Shown: positions 1 through 7,146, counted from the stretch's first letter. The stretch is 8,613 nucleotides of DNA from Gallionellaceae bacterium (GCA_030646595.1 JAUSKS010000331.1:1-8613); one strand, 5' to 3'. Translations and numbers: made by a program. The notes: generated by a model from the letters alone, not told the origin.

Positions 1-852
1 GTTGGTATTTAAGCCAGTCGCAGGAGATTTGGAAAGCGATCCCAATACGCTGTCGGTCGAATGCACCACTTGCTGCCCCAATGGTATAAGACCATTGTTG
101 ATCATCTTGCGTCCCAATTGAGGGAAGGTGCGACCAGTACAGGACATTTCAACATCATTGTTGGGCGGACCCACCGCTTGCGAGGCGGTGCTGGCCGGCG
201 AGATCGAGAGCGAAGCCATGGTCATGCCTTTGCGCCCGGTGACCCAGATAGCTTTTAATGGATCACTGACGGAATTGCCGCTGGGATCTACGCCGTTGAA
301 ACTGGATTTCGCGCGCCCATCCCAAAAGTTGTCTTTGTTGAAGACCGAGAGAATCGTACTAGGGCTATTACGATCAGTGATTCGGCGATCCGTGCTCAGG
401 GCCGAGCCGCAAGTATCTACCGCCGAGGCGGAAGTGATGCTGATGAAATTCCTCTGCACCACGCCCTGCGAACCGATTACGTCATCGTGCATGAAGGTGA
501 AATCCGACTTGTCCAACGGCAACGAGACATTGAGTATCCCGTCGCGCTTGGGAGGGCCGCCGACAAAGACGGTGTTCACCGTGCGCGGATCCACGCCTGC
601 ACTGAAGTGACAGGTAGCACACGCGGTCTGCCCATCACTGCCGACCTGCATATCCCAGAACAGCGCTTTACCTAATCGAATTGCGGCGGCTGTATCTTTC
701 ACATAGTTGGTCAGGTTGGGCAAGGGGACTGCCACCGTCTTGAGCGAATCGGGTATGGCTCCCGCCAGGGCCTGTCCTGCCATCAGCAGGGAGCACAGCA
801 GAGAAAATGCCAGCTTACTCCTTTTTGATATATATCGAGTTGTGGTATACAT
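1..852 (-). CDS. MauG / di-haem cytochrome c peroxidase-like exported protein, N-terminal part (cut by window edge)
   Basis: The frame is open from ATG at 852 to base 1, giving 284 residues with no stop, so the C-terminus lies outside the window. Residues 1-30 form a Sec signal peptide (basic start, hydrophobic core, cleavage likely after GQALA), which places the protein in the periplasm. The mature start carries the family pattern LGKALFWDMQVGSDGQTACATCH, with a c-type haem motif CATCH at residues 78-82. A second family block, NSPSTILSVFNKDNFWDGRA, lies near 162-181. Members normally carry two haems and reduce hydrogen peroxide or oxidise protein substrates; the second CxxCH would be expected beyond the edge and cannot be confirmed. 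The start is fixed by GGAGGAG at 858-864, five bases upstream, and by the signal peptide. The exact substrate is unknown. Peroxidase versus MauG-like function cannot be separated from this fragment. Confidence 0.88.
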   Translation of the reverse strand, partial: MYTTTRYISKRSKLAFSLLCSLLMAGQALAGAIPDSLKTVAVPLPNLTNYVKDTAAAIRLGKALFWDMQVGSDGQTACATCHFSAGVDPRTVNTVFVGGPPKRDGILNVSLPLDKSDFTFMHDDVIGSQGVVQRNFISITSASAVDTCGSALSTDRRITDRNSPSTILSVFNKDNFWDGRAKSSFNGVDPSGNSVSDPLKAIWVTGRKGMTMASLSISPASTASQAVGPPNNDVEMSCTGRTFPQLGRKMINNGLIPLGQQVVHSTDSVLGSLSKSPATGLNTN

Positions 853-883
853 GTTAGCTCCTCCGATAAAGTTACTGTTTCAG

Positions 884-904
884 CAAACCACAAGCTGTGG
901 TTTG
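884..904 (-). promoter_or_regulatory. Perfect 9-bp inverted repeat in the peroxidase leader
   Basis: CAAACCACA (884-892) is the exact reverse complement of TGTGGTTTG (896-904), with a 3-base centre AGC. It lies 32 to 52 bases upstream of the peroxidase ATG and just upstream of its Shine-Dalgarno site. There is no T-run after it in either direction, so an operator or a leader-mRNA hairpin is more likely than an intrinsic terminator. The role is inferred from position only. Confidence 0.4.
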
Positions 905-1037
905 TTGCCTTGCTGCTCTCCGCAATAGCGCCTTGCATCACGGCAGCTATCCCGAAGTCTTTATCCCCACTTTAAATATATTTTTTATGTCTATTAACCA
1001 CGGTGCTTACGCCATTTATCCCACAAGACCGGGGGTA

Positions 1038-1067
1038 GGATGCTTCCCTCAAAAACGGCAAGCATCC
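1038..1067 (-). terminator. Stem-loop downstream of the delta-60/DUF11 gene (possible terminator)
   Basis: GGATGCTT (1038-1045) pairs with AAGCATCC (1060-1067) around a 14-base loop, 54 bases after the stop codon of the upstream gene. On the transcribed strand no T-tract follows, so it is not a classical intrinsic terminator. It may instead protect the 3' end of the mRNA or be a remnant of a dispersed repeat. Confidence 0.3.
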
Positions 1068-1120
1068 ATGTTCGTCATTTTTACTTGCTACGGCCATCAT
1101 TACGATTAGAAAACTATTTG

Positions 1121-4100
1121 CTACTTGATGTAGGTACTGCTGCTTGCCGTGTTGTTTGCCGTGTTGGGGTCAGCCACTTGGGAAGTAGCTGTCACCGATG
1201 GTGTAATGGTGACTCTGCGCTTGAGCGGCTGCACGACCACACTGACGGTCACGCTGCCGCCGCCGGGCATGGTGTACAGGTCGCATCCGAACTGATAATT
1301 GTAGGGTGGGTAGTAACAATTGCCCTGACTGCTTGTAGCCGATACTACAGAGTAATCCTGCGGTACAAAACCACTGAGCACCACCTGGCTCGCCGTGTCC
1401 GGGCCCTGGTTATTCACCACTACGGTATAGGTCGCGGTGCCATTCACTGTGGCTGTAGCAGGTCCACTCATACTGACCGTCAGGTCAGCGCTACCGGTAA
1501 CGGTAGTAGTGACTTGTGCGCTGTCATTGCTGCTATTCGGGTCTGTTACATAATACTGTTGCAGAGCGGCTTGCAACTGCCCGCTGCCGGTACCGCTATA
1601 GTTCCCGGTGTAGGTTATAGTCCATACCGAACCGTGTTTGAGGCCGCCGCAGAAATTTGCTTCGTAGGAATTATAATATCCGTCGCAACCTGTGCTGCTG
1701 CCATAGAAGCCCGACGTGATGGCTATGCCGGGAAAAGTCATCATGGCTCGTACCGGGCCGCTGCCATCAGGTCCGTGGTTGGTTACCGTCACCGTGTAGG
1801 TGATGGGTGCGCCAATGCTTACCTCCGCCGCCGAACTGGTGACGGTCACCGCCAGATCTGCCTCGCCGCTAACCGTCACAAAAGTGTTCGTGGTGTTATT
1901 GTTGTAATCAAGATCACGGACATCGCTAGTGTCAGGGCCCGCACTCGCGCTAACAACCAAAGACCCGGTCATGCTGAATTCCACTACCATTGTCACCGAA
2001 GCATTTGCGCCCACAGCAAGCGTATTGGTCGTGCATGCAACTGTCCACAAATCGGTCGTACAGGTTGCCTGTGCGGAGTTGACTGAAATCACCCGTGTGT
2101 AATAGGGAAAATTCAGGGAAGCCCTGGCACCAGTGGCATCAGGGCCGGCATTGCTGACTTGCATCGTGTAAGTAACTTGCTGCCCAGTGGTCGCCGAAGA
2201 CAAATTGCCACTCAGCGTCACCCCGATGTCGGCATAATTTCCGACCAGCGTTTGCTCGCTGGCGGTATTGTTGGCCAGGTTGGAATCTCCCAAGGCCTGC
2301 ACCTCTGCCGAATTTTGCAAGGTGGTGCTGGCAATGGCGGGGGTGACCATGATACTGACTGTGGCGCTGGCACCTCCATTGAGTTGGCCCAGAGAACAGC
2401 GCAAGGATTTCTCGCCATAGTAGGGTGTGTCGGACAAGAGCGTGCAGCTTCCCTGGCTGGCGGTATGGGATACGTAAGTGGCGTAGTAAGCATTGGGTAA
2501 ATGGTCGCTCAGAACCACGTCATTGGCGATCCCAGCTCCGGTATTGCGGACAGTGACAACATAGGTCACATTTTGTCCTGCTTTGACTGGATCAGGGCTG
2601 TCGCTCATGCTCAAGGCAAGATCGGCGTTGCCATTGATCACCGTGCTGGTAGTAGCGCTATCATTTGCACTATTGGCATCTGCGGTGATGCTGCTGACTG
2701 TAACGCTATGGCTTAAGGTGCCATTCAGATAGGGCTTTACCATCACAGTTACGGTTGCGCTGGCACCAGCAGACAGGGTGCCGATTTGGCAGGTTGCGCC
2801 AGTGCAAGTGCCCAGCGTGGAGGTCGCCGACACCAGCGTAGTATTGCCGGGAATCCCGCCGATTTCTACTTTTTGGGCAGCTTCCGTACCACTATTGCTG
2901 ACAACGGTGGTGTAAGTCAGGTCACCCCCCGCCTGAACCGGGTCAGGGCTATCTGCGATGGTCACTGCGAGATCGGTACGCGGGCCGAAAGCGCTATCCA
3001 GAACACCTTCTGTATCATAACGAACAACGCCAAAATCGGCATCATACCCACTGTTGTGCCGCACCATGCCCACAGCAATCGCTTTATTGTCACCTTGCAA
3101 TGCCAGGTTATACAGCGATGAGGAATAATTATCCGGTATGAAATCGGTGGACGCTACGCCGTTTGTGCCGTAACTCGTATCCAGGCTGCCATCTGCCAGT
3201 AAACGCGCCACGGAAAAACCCGGCACCGTAGTCTGCCCGCCTGCGATCAGTTTGCCATCGCTTTGCTGGGCAAGGGCGCTGGCTGTTCCGGTCAGGGGCC
3301 TGGAAATTCCGCTGACGCCGAAGCCATTGTCAAGTTGACCGTCGCCGTTATAACGCGCCAGTGCCCACTGGGATGTGTATGTGGGTTCGTCATAATAAAA
3401 ACCGGCAAGCACGAGTTTGCCATCAGCTTGCTGAATGAGGTCAAATGCTCGTTCATATGAACCGCCCATATCGGTAGTAACTTTACCGCCTGTGCCGAAA
3501 GTGCTATCCAGGATGCCCTCACTGGTGTAGCGCACCAGGGCAAAGTCCCAGCCGGTAGCCGTCTCGGCAAATCCGCCGGCGACAATCTTGCCGCTGCTTT
3601 GTACTACTACGCCACGTGCTTCATCAGTGTAACCGTCAAAATCGGTACGGACTTTACCGCCGGAACCAAAGGCGTTATCCATGCGCCCGCTTTTGGTCAC
3701 GCGCGCCAGGGCAAAATCCCCATCCGAATCCCCCGCCGCGACAATCTTGCCATCGCTCTGTATGACCAAGGCGTACACATATTCATAATAGCCACCCAGT
3801 TCAATGAACACTTTGCCGCCCGTGCCAAAGCCGGTGTCTACCGTGCCATTGGCATTAAAGCGGGCAATAACAAAATGGGTGCCCGTGCCAGTTGATCCTG
3901 GCACCGCCGATCCGGCAATAACGATCTTGCCATCCGCTTGTATCACGACTGCATGTATTTCTTCGTTACAGGGACACCCCGCCAGATCAAGCGTGGTCTT
4001 GCCCGCTGTGCCAAAACTGGTGTCTAATCGGCCATCCGGCAAATAGCGGGCGAGTGCAGCGTTGTAACCGGAGGAGCCACCGCTTTCACCCGCCACGACA

Positions 4101-4255
4101 ATCTTGCCGTCAGCCTGGATGGCGGTGGCGGTGGCCAGATCGTAGTTCCCGAAATCCGTCATCACTGCCCCTAGGGGAACGGCATGGGCCAGGTTGAAAT
4201 TGGCCAGCAGGGACAGCGCGATACCCAAACATATATTGCGTAGATTGCGTAGCAT
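1121..4255 (-). CDS. Large exported protein with seven delta-60 repeats and five DUF11 repeats
   Basis: The 1044-residue product has a Sec signal peptide at 1-25 (cleavage likely after NLAHA). Residues about 46-424 hold seven delta-60 repeats (TIGR02608/DUF5122 type) with the signature IQADGKIVVAG, then ALARY, then DGRLDTSFG; they sit near 46-82, 105-144, 165-197, 218-254, 275-313, 330-363 and 386-424. Seven such units fit a seven-bladed beta-propeller. Residues about 428-1041 hold five DUF11 (PF01345) Ig-like repeats, recognisable by starts such as DLAVTIADSPDPVQAG and ends such as DPNTANNTASS. Each DUF11 unit carries two cysteines, suggesting one disulfide per domain. No C-terminal membrane anchor, PEP-CTERM, LPXTG or autotransporter barrel is visible. 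Translation starts at ATG 4255 behind GAGGAGAG (4260-4267). The molecular role is unknown; the architecture suggests a secreted or surface adhesion or scaffold protein. Confidence 0.9.
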   Translation of the reverse strand: MLRNLRNICLGIALSLLANFNLAHAVPLGAVMTDFGNYDLATATAIQADGKIVVAGESGGSSGYNAALARYLPDGRLDTSFGTAGKTTLDLAGCPCNEEIHAVVIQADGKIVIAGSAVPGSTGTGTHFVIARFNANGTVDTGFGTGGKVFIELGGYYEYVYALVIQSDGKIVAAGDSDGDFALARVTKSGRMDNAFGSGGKVRTDFDGYTDEARGVVVQSSGKIVAGGFAETATGWDFALVRYTSEGILDSTFGTGGKVTTDMGGSYERAFDLIQQADGKLVLAGFYYDEPTYTSQWALARYNGDGQLDNGFGVSGISRPLTGTASALAQQSDGKLIAGGQTTVPGFSVARLLADGSLDTSYGTNGVASTDFIPDNYSSSLYNLALQGDNKAIAVGMVRHNSGYDADFGVVRYDTEGVLDSAFGPRTDLAVTIADSPDPVQAGGDLTYTTVVSNSGTEAAQKVEIGGIPGNTTLVSATSTLGTCTGATCQIGTLSAGASATVTVMVKPYLNGTLSHSVTVSSITADANSANDSATTSTVINGNADLALSMSDSPDPVKAGQNVTYVVTVRNTGAGIANDVVLSDHLPNAYYATYVSHTASQGSCTLLSDTPYYGEKSLRCSLGQLNGGASATVSIMVTPAIASTTLQNSAEVQALGDSNLANNTASEQTLVGNYADIGVTLSGNLSSATTGQQVTYTMQVSNAGPDATGARASLNFPYYTRVISVNSAQATCTTDLWTVACTTNTLAVGANASVTMVVEFSMTGSLVVSASAGPDTSDVRDLDYNNNTTNTFVTVSGEADLAVTVTSSAAEVSIGAPITYTVTVTNHGPDGSGPVRAMMTFPGIAITSGFYGSSTGCDGYYNSYEANFCGGLKHGSVWTITYTGNYSGTGSGQLQAALQQYYVTDPNSSNDSAQVTTTVTGSADLTVSMSGPATATVNGTATYTVVVNNQGPDTASQVVLSGFVPQDYSVVSATSSQGNCYYPPYNYQFGCDLYTMPGGGSVTVSVVVQPLKRRVTITPSVTATSQVADPNTANNTASSSTYIK

Positions 4256-4360
4256 GTTTCTCTCCTCACATAATTAAGTTTCAATACCAAATCGTTCAGG
4301 GTGCAAAATTTCAACCAATCGGGTTTACAAATCAGCGCGCTATTCAAAGTACGGCGTAAT

Positions 4361-4384
4361 AGCCGCCCTCCATGGAAGGCGGCT
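4361..4384. repeat. GC-rich hairpin upstream of the delta-60/DUF11 gene
   Basis: AGCCGCC (4361-4367) is the reverse complement of GGCGGCT (4378-4384). The centre contains TCCATGGA, itself a perfect palindrome, so the two arms form an almost continuous stem with one mismatched pair. It could end transcription arriving from the beta-helix gene or serve as a protein-binding site. No T-run follows on the transcribed strand. Confidence 0.4.
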
Positions 4385-4404
4385 AATGCGAGACCTTTTC
4401 CCAC

Positions 4405-4531
4405 TTAAACCTAAAAAATGCAGTTGAATTGTTATCCCATGGTGCAAACCCTCTCCCCTAGCCGACTTCGCCCCCCTCGCTTCGCTCTCCCCAGCGGGAG
4501 AGGGGAATAAAGTCCCTCTCCCGCTGGGAGG
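4405..4531. repeat. Intergenic repeat element, copy A
   Basis: Positions 4410-4463 match 5636-5689 (copy B) at 51 of 54 bases by eye, starting CCTAAAAAA and ending CTCTCCCCTAGCC. The second half differs in detail but keeps the palindromic C/T-rich and G/A-rich core, including GGGAGAGGGGAA and AAAGTCCCTC. The outer end at 4405-4426 is also an inverted match (20 of 22) to 5796-5817. A right-hand end like that of copy B is not visible, so this copy looks truncated or rearranged next to the beta-helix gene. Confidence 0.75.
4490..4528 (-). terminator. 15-bp perfect palindrome just after the beta-helix stop codon
   Basis: CCCAGCGGGAGAGGG (4490-4504) pairs perfectly with CCCTCTCCCGCTGGG (4514-4528) around a 9-base loop, beginning about 20 bases after the stop codon. 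The stem is very stable, but no T-tract follows on the transcribed strand. It is part of repeat copy A. It may act as a terminator-like or mRNA-stabilising structure, as palindromic intergenic repeats often do; this role is inference. Confidence 0.45.
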
Positions 4532-4547
4532 TGTTTCTCCTTAGTGT

Positions 4548-5579
4548 TCATGGCCACGGGGTGCCATCGGATTTAAGATTGTATTTACCCACGGTGCTGC
4601 CCGTAATGCTGTCGAATATATTGAAACTGAAATTGGTGTCGGGAGAACCTGCCTGCACATCGGAATAAATTCCGCCTCCATTCCCCGTCACACCATTGTG
4701 CAAGACACGGATATTTGCACCTTGTGCAAAAAGGCCATTATTGGCGTTGTTGGTAATGGTGTTTTCACTGATCGCCAGCGTGGCACCGCTGGCGGATATT
4801 CCAGAACCGCCATTGCCATTTATTTTATTACTGCTGATCACACCTTCCGTTTGATAGGTGTAAATGCCATCATTGCTATTCTGGCTGATGGCATTACCGA
4901 TAATAGTGATGGATTCATTTGTCCCACAGCTAATGCCGTAGGTATTTCCATAAATTTTGTTATCTGCAATAACTGCGTTTTTACCATACCAGCAAGCAAT
5001 GCCTGCGCTCTGATTATTGTTGCTGATAATGTTGTCACTGATCACCGGCGAGCCGCCGTAAAAACCCAGGCCATCCGAAATTTTGTTGCCACTTACCAGA
5101 ATGGGATCTCCGCTTTGTATGTAGATGCCCGCGCCATTCATAGTATTATTGTTGGTAACGGTGTTATCACGTAACACCACATCATTACCCTTGATATAGA
5201 CCACCGCATCATTCACGATCGTGTTGCTGAGCGTAAACCCTGAAACCATCACATTGGAGGTATTGATAGTCAGGGTGGGCGTGGTCGTGCTGGCCGCCTT
5301 GATGGTGGTGACGTCGCGTCCCGATCCTTGCAGGGCAACATAGTTTTTCATCACAATATTTTCTACATAAGTCCCTGGCCACACTTCAATGATGTAGGGA
5401 TTGGTGACACCCGGCGTGATGGCATTCAGCGCGGCAGTAACAGTGGTGTAATTCCCGCCACTTTTAGCGACAATGATTTTTGCTTTAGGTGCAGCAGTTG
5501 CGGCAAGGCCCTGACCTGGCAGATACCCCACGGAAATAATGGACAAAAAGACATAGGCTACGAATTTTCGCTTTAGCAT
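4548..5579 (-). CDS. Exported right-handed parallel beta-helix protein (pectate-lyase-like fold)
   Basis: The 343-residue product has a Sec signal peptide at about 1-26 (cleavage near GQGLA). Residues 35-95 resemble the entry of pectinesterase-like folds: IIVAKSGGNYTTVTAALNAI, then IIEVWPGTYVENI, then VALQGSGRDVTTI. From about 104 to 300 there are beta-helix coils (PbH1/NosD-like) with recurring patterns such as VSGNKIS, ISDNIISNNNQSAGI, IADNKIYGNTYGI, IGNAISQNSNDGI and ISENTITNNANNGL. The only two cysteines, C196 and C218, are 22 residues apart, about one coil, and could stack as a disulfide. I do not see pectinesterase catalytic motifs, so enzymatic activity is doubtful; polysaccharide binding or a structural role is possible. 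The start is ATG 5579 behind AAGGGAG (5587-5593). The gene sits between two copies of an intergenic repeat. Confidence 0.87.
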   Translation of the reverse strand: MLKRKFVAYVFLSIISVGYLPGQGLAATAAPKAKIIVAKSGGNYTTVTAALNAITPGVTNPYIIEVWPGTYVENIVMKNYVALQGSGRDVTTIKAASTTTPTLTINTSNVMVSGFTLSNTIVNDAVVYIKGNDVVLRDNTVTNNNTMNGAGIYIQSGDPILVSGNKISDGLGFYGGSPVISDNIISNNNQSAGIACWYGKNAVIADNKIYGNTYGISCGTNESITIIGNAISQNSNDGIYTYQTEGVISSNKINGNGGSGISASGATLAISENTITNNANNGLFAQGANIRVLHNGVTGNGGGIYSDVQAGSPDTNFSFNIFDSITGSTVGKYNLKSDGTPWP

Positions 5580-6020
5580 GTTGACTCTCCCTTGAGTGAC
5601 TAAAAATTCCTAAATGATCATTCCTTTCCATATACCCTAAAAAACGCAGTTGAATTTTTATCCCATGGTGTAAACCCTCTCCCCTAGCCCCTCTCCCACA
5701 GGGAGAGGGGAACAAAGTCCCTCGCCCTCTGGGAGAGGGGTTGGGGTGAGGGAACACTCGTTGCTAGCTTGCCTCAGAGCATAATTACGACCATGCAACT
5801 GCGGTTTTTAGGTTTAAATAAAGTCATTGCCGCAGACCCTGGCAGCTATGCTATGGTCACTCAGCCACACTAGCCTACATATAAAATCCCTATGTTGGCT
5901 ATTCCAATCTTGCTATTTTTACTCTCAATCTGGCCGCCACTATCTTTATAAATAACTATTACTATCAAATATAACCTTATGTTTTTGGATAAAGTCTTGC
6001 TAAATTCAGGCGCTGCACGG
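5580..6020. other. Gene-poor 441-bp gap with repeat copy B and AT-rich DNA
   Basis: The part nearest the beta-helix gene (5580-5635) is its leader. Positions 5636-5812 are a MITE-like repeat, described separately. From about 5818 to 6020 the DNA is AT-rich and I see no gene, RNA or clear hairpin in it; the short open frames that exist have no credible ribosome-binding site or family resemblance. The promoter of the beta-helix gene should lie in this gap but is not obvious. Confidence 0.5.
5636..5812. mobile_element. MITE-like inverted-repeat element (repeat copy B)
   Basis: The ends are CCTAAAAAACGCAGTTG (5636-5652) and the reverse complement of CCTAAAAACCGCAGTTG (5796-5812), matching at 16 of 17 bases. 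Between them lie C/T-rich and G/A-rich palindromes: CCCCTCTCCC (5688-5697) pairs with GGGAGAGGGG (5701-5710) over a 3-base loop, followed by a second palindromic block to about 5752. There is no coding capacity. Its left half is shared with copy A. About 177 bp with terminal inverted repeats fits a miniature non-autonomous element; no clear target-site duplication is seen, so movement by transposition is inferred, not shown. Confidence 0.55.
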
Positions 6021-6893
6021 CTATATCGGAATATGAATTTCTGTTCGGCTCTGCGCAGAGTCAACAGCATTATGCGGAGTTAAATAAAGAGCAAAGCTGG
6101 GCAGATCGCGCAGTTGGTGACCACTGCCAGGTAGCCAACCACCATATATGTGCTGATAGGTTTCGCGCATCGTGTAATAAGGGCCAGCATGTAAAAACAC
6201 GGCGTATTTCCCGCCTGCCAGCGTTTGTACGCCCAGATCACCGGTAGTTTTTAAGGACTTGCGCAGGGACAGACAGGCGTCATAACGAATCTTCCCTGCG
6301 GCAGTGATCTGCGGATCATCATGGGTAATACCAATGAATTGGGTTTGTTCATCTACCAGCGTGTGCTGATAGGCCAGCGGCATAAGTGCTGACCATGCTT
6401 GTTGGGCCGCCTCTTGGTAATGTCCAGTTTTACGGATAAAAAGCAGTCTTTGTTCAGGCAGCGTCCGAATATCGGCAGGCAGATCCACCGCTGGCTCAGG
6501 TGATAAAAAAATATCGCCCGCTACCTTGTCTTGCAGGGAGTCATTTTTTGTTGGCTGCACCCGATACTGCGATGGCGAGACTCCAAAATATTGCTTGAAT
6601 GCCTTGGCAAAAGCTGCCGATGTTTCATAACCAAGAGCCAGGGCAATATTTGTAATAGTGTCTTTGCTGTATCGCAACTTGAAAGCGGCGCGATCCATGC
6701 GCAACCGATATACATAATGATGCAACGTCTCCCCGACATAGGCGCTAAATATACGGTGGAAATGAAAAGGAGAAAGGCAAGCGACTTTAGCCAGACACTC
6801 TAAGGATAACTGTCCTCCAATATGATCCTGTATGTGGATCAAGGCCTTGTTTACTTTTTGAGAATATAAATCTTTCTTTGCATCGATAGCCAT
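6021..6893 (-). CDS. AraC-family transcriptional regulator with C-terminal GyrI-like effector-binding domain
   Basis: The 290-residue cytoplasmic protein has two domains. Residues about 10-112 are the AraC/XylS DNA-binding domain: the first helix-turn-helix near 29-50 (LSLECLAKVACLSPFHFHRI) and the second near 78-102, ending in the family signature GYETSAAFAKAFKQYFGVSP. A short linker leads to a GyrI/SoxS-Rob-type ligand domain at about 139-290, with DIRTLPEQRLLFIRKTGHY, GITHDDPQI, IRYDACLSL, GGKYAVFLHAGPY and the terminal EIHIPI. Domains of this kind usually bind hydrophobic or cationic small molecules. The DNA-binding domain comes first, as in Rob and unlike AraC itself. The start is ATG 6893 behind a strong GGGAGGAG (6897-6904). 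It is monocistronic, 253 bp after the anti-sigma gene. Its target genes are unknown; the beta-helix gene downstream is one candidate by position only. Confidence 0.93.
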   Translation of the reverse strand: MAIDAKKDLYSQKVNKALIHIQDHIGGQLSLECLAKVACLSPFHFHRIFSAYVGETLHHYVYRLRMDRAAFKLRYSKDTITNIALALGYETSAAFAKAFKQYFGVSPSQYRVQPTKNDSLQDKVAGDIFLSPEPAVDLPADIRTLPEQRLLFIRKTGHYQEAAQQAWSALMPLAYQHTLVDEQTQFIGITHDDPQITAAGKIRYDACLSLRKSLKTTGDLGVQTLAGGKYAVFLHAGPYYTMRETYQHIYGGWLPGSGHQLRDLPSFALYLTPHNAVDSAQSRTEIHIPI

Positions 6894-6927
6894 AAGCTCC
6901 TCCCGCCAGTACGACAGAAATTCCTGG

Positions 6928-6952
6928 CCTTCCCCGTAATACGGGATGAAGG
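6928..6952 (-). promoter_or_regulatory. Hairpin/dyad in the AraC-type regulator leader
   Basis: CCTTC (6928-6932) pairs with GAAGG (6948-6952), and CCCGTA (6933-6938) pairs with TACGGG (6940-6945), leaving a one-base centre and a two-base bulge. It ends about 35 bases upstream of the regulator's ATG. Such a dyad may be an operator for autoregulation or a leader hairpin; only its position supports this. Confidence 0.3.
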
Positions 6953-7114
6953 CAGCATGTGTTATGTCACGACTTTTGCAGTACTTAACTCAACGAAAGC
7001 GATGTTATTGCCAGTAAACGCCACTGTCTGTGGGTATCCGAAATGCTGTATTGCCTTTAAATGCCTCAGCAATTGGCTACTCTTGTGTGAACCACGCTCC
7101 ACCTTGTTCTGCTA

Positions 7115-7142
7115 TACCCTGCCCGGTGGGGGAGGCTGGGTA
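7115..7142 (-). terminator. Imperfect stem-loop right after the anti-sigma stop codon
   Basis: TACCC (7115-7119) pairs with GGGTA (7138-7142), then after a T/T mismatch GCC pairs with GGC around a G-rich loop. It begins about four bases after the stop of the anti-sigma gene. No T-tract follows, so it is only a weak candidate for the end of the sigma/anti-sigma transcript. Confidence 0.25.
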
Positions 7143-7146
7143 ACAA

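Larger units (their letters stand above)
853..1120. other. Intergenic region between the delta-60/DUF11 gene and the peroxidase gene
   Basis: This 268-bp gap holds two inverted repeats (1038-1067 and 884-904, listed separately) and an AT-rich stretch around 970-990. I see no convincing small gene. The hairpins and the length suggest that the peroxidase gene has its own promoter rather than being read through from the gene upstream, but I cannot point to a clear -35/-10 pair. Confidence 0.5.
4256..4547. other. Intergenic region with hairpin and repeat copy A
   Basis: The 292-bp gap between the beta-helix gene and the delta-60/DUF11 gene holds, from high to low coordinate, a strong palindrome directly after the beta-helix stop codon, the rest of repeat copy A, a GC-rich hairpin at 4361-4384, and about 100 bp of AT-rich leader in which the promoter of the delta-60/DUF11 gene probably lies. 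I could not assign -35 and -10 boxes with confidence. Confidence 0.5.

Noticed and set aside
128..610. Plus-strand open frame of 160 codons near the left edge
   Set aside because: It is antisense to the peroxidase-like gene, which has a signal peptide, a CxxCH motif and a strong ribosome-binding site on the minus strand.
1040..2086. Long plus-strand open frame of 348 codons opposite the delta-60/DUF11 gene
   Set aside because: It lies antisense to a well-supported repeat protein, has no domain resemblance or plausible ribosome-binding site, and its open state follows from the composition of the repeats.
4410..5752. CRISPR-like array from the recurring C/T-rich and G/A-rich repeats
   Set aside because: There are only two main copies about 1.2 kb apart with a gene between them, and no regular spacers or cas genes.
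5877..5905. Second GGAATA box (minus strand 5905-5900) as a target promoter of the ECF sigma factor
   Set aside because: The position 17 bases downstream reads ATATGT rather than a GTTTAT/GTCT-like -10, and it is over 300 bases from the beta-helix start with the repeat element in between.
5870..6070. Small minus-strand open frame overlapping the end of the AraC-type regulator gene
   Set aside because: No ribosome-binding site or family features; it overlaps the regulator's 3' end in another frame and runs into AT-rich intergenic DNA.
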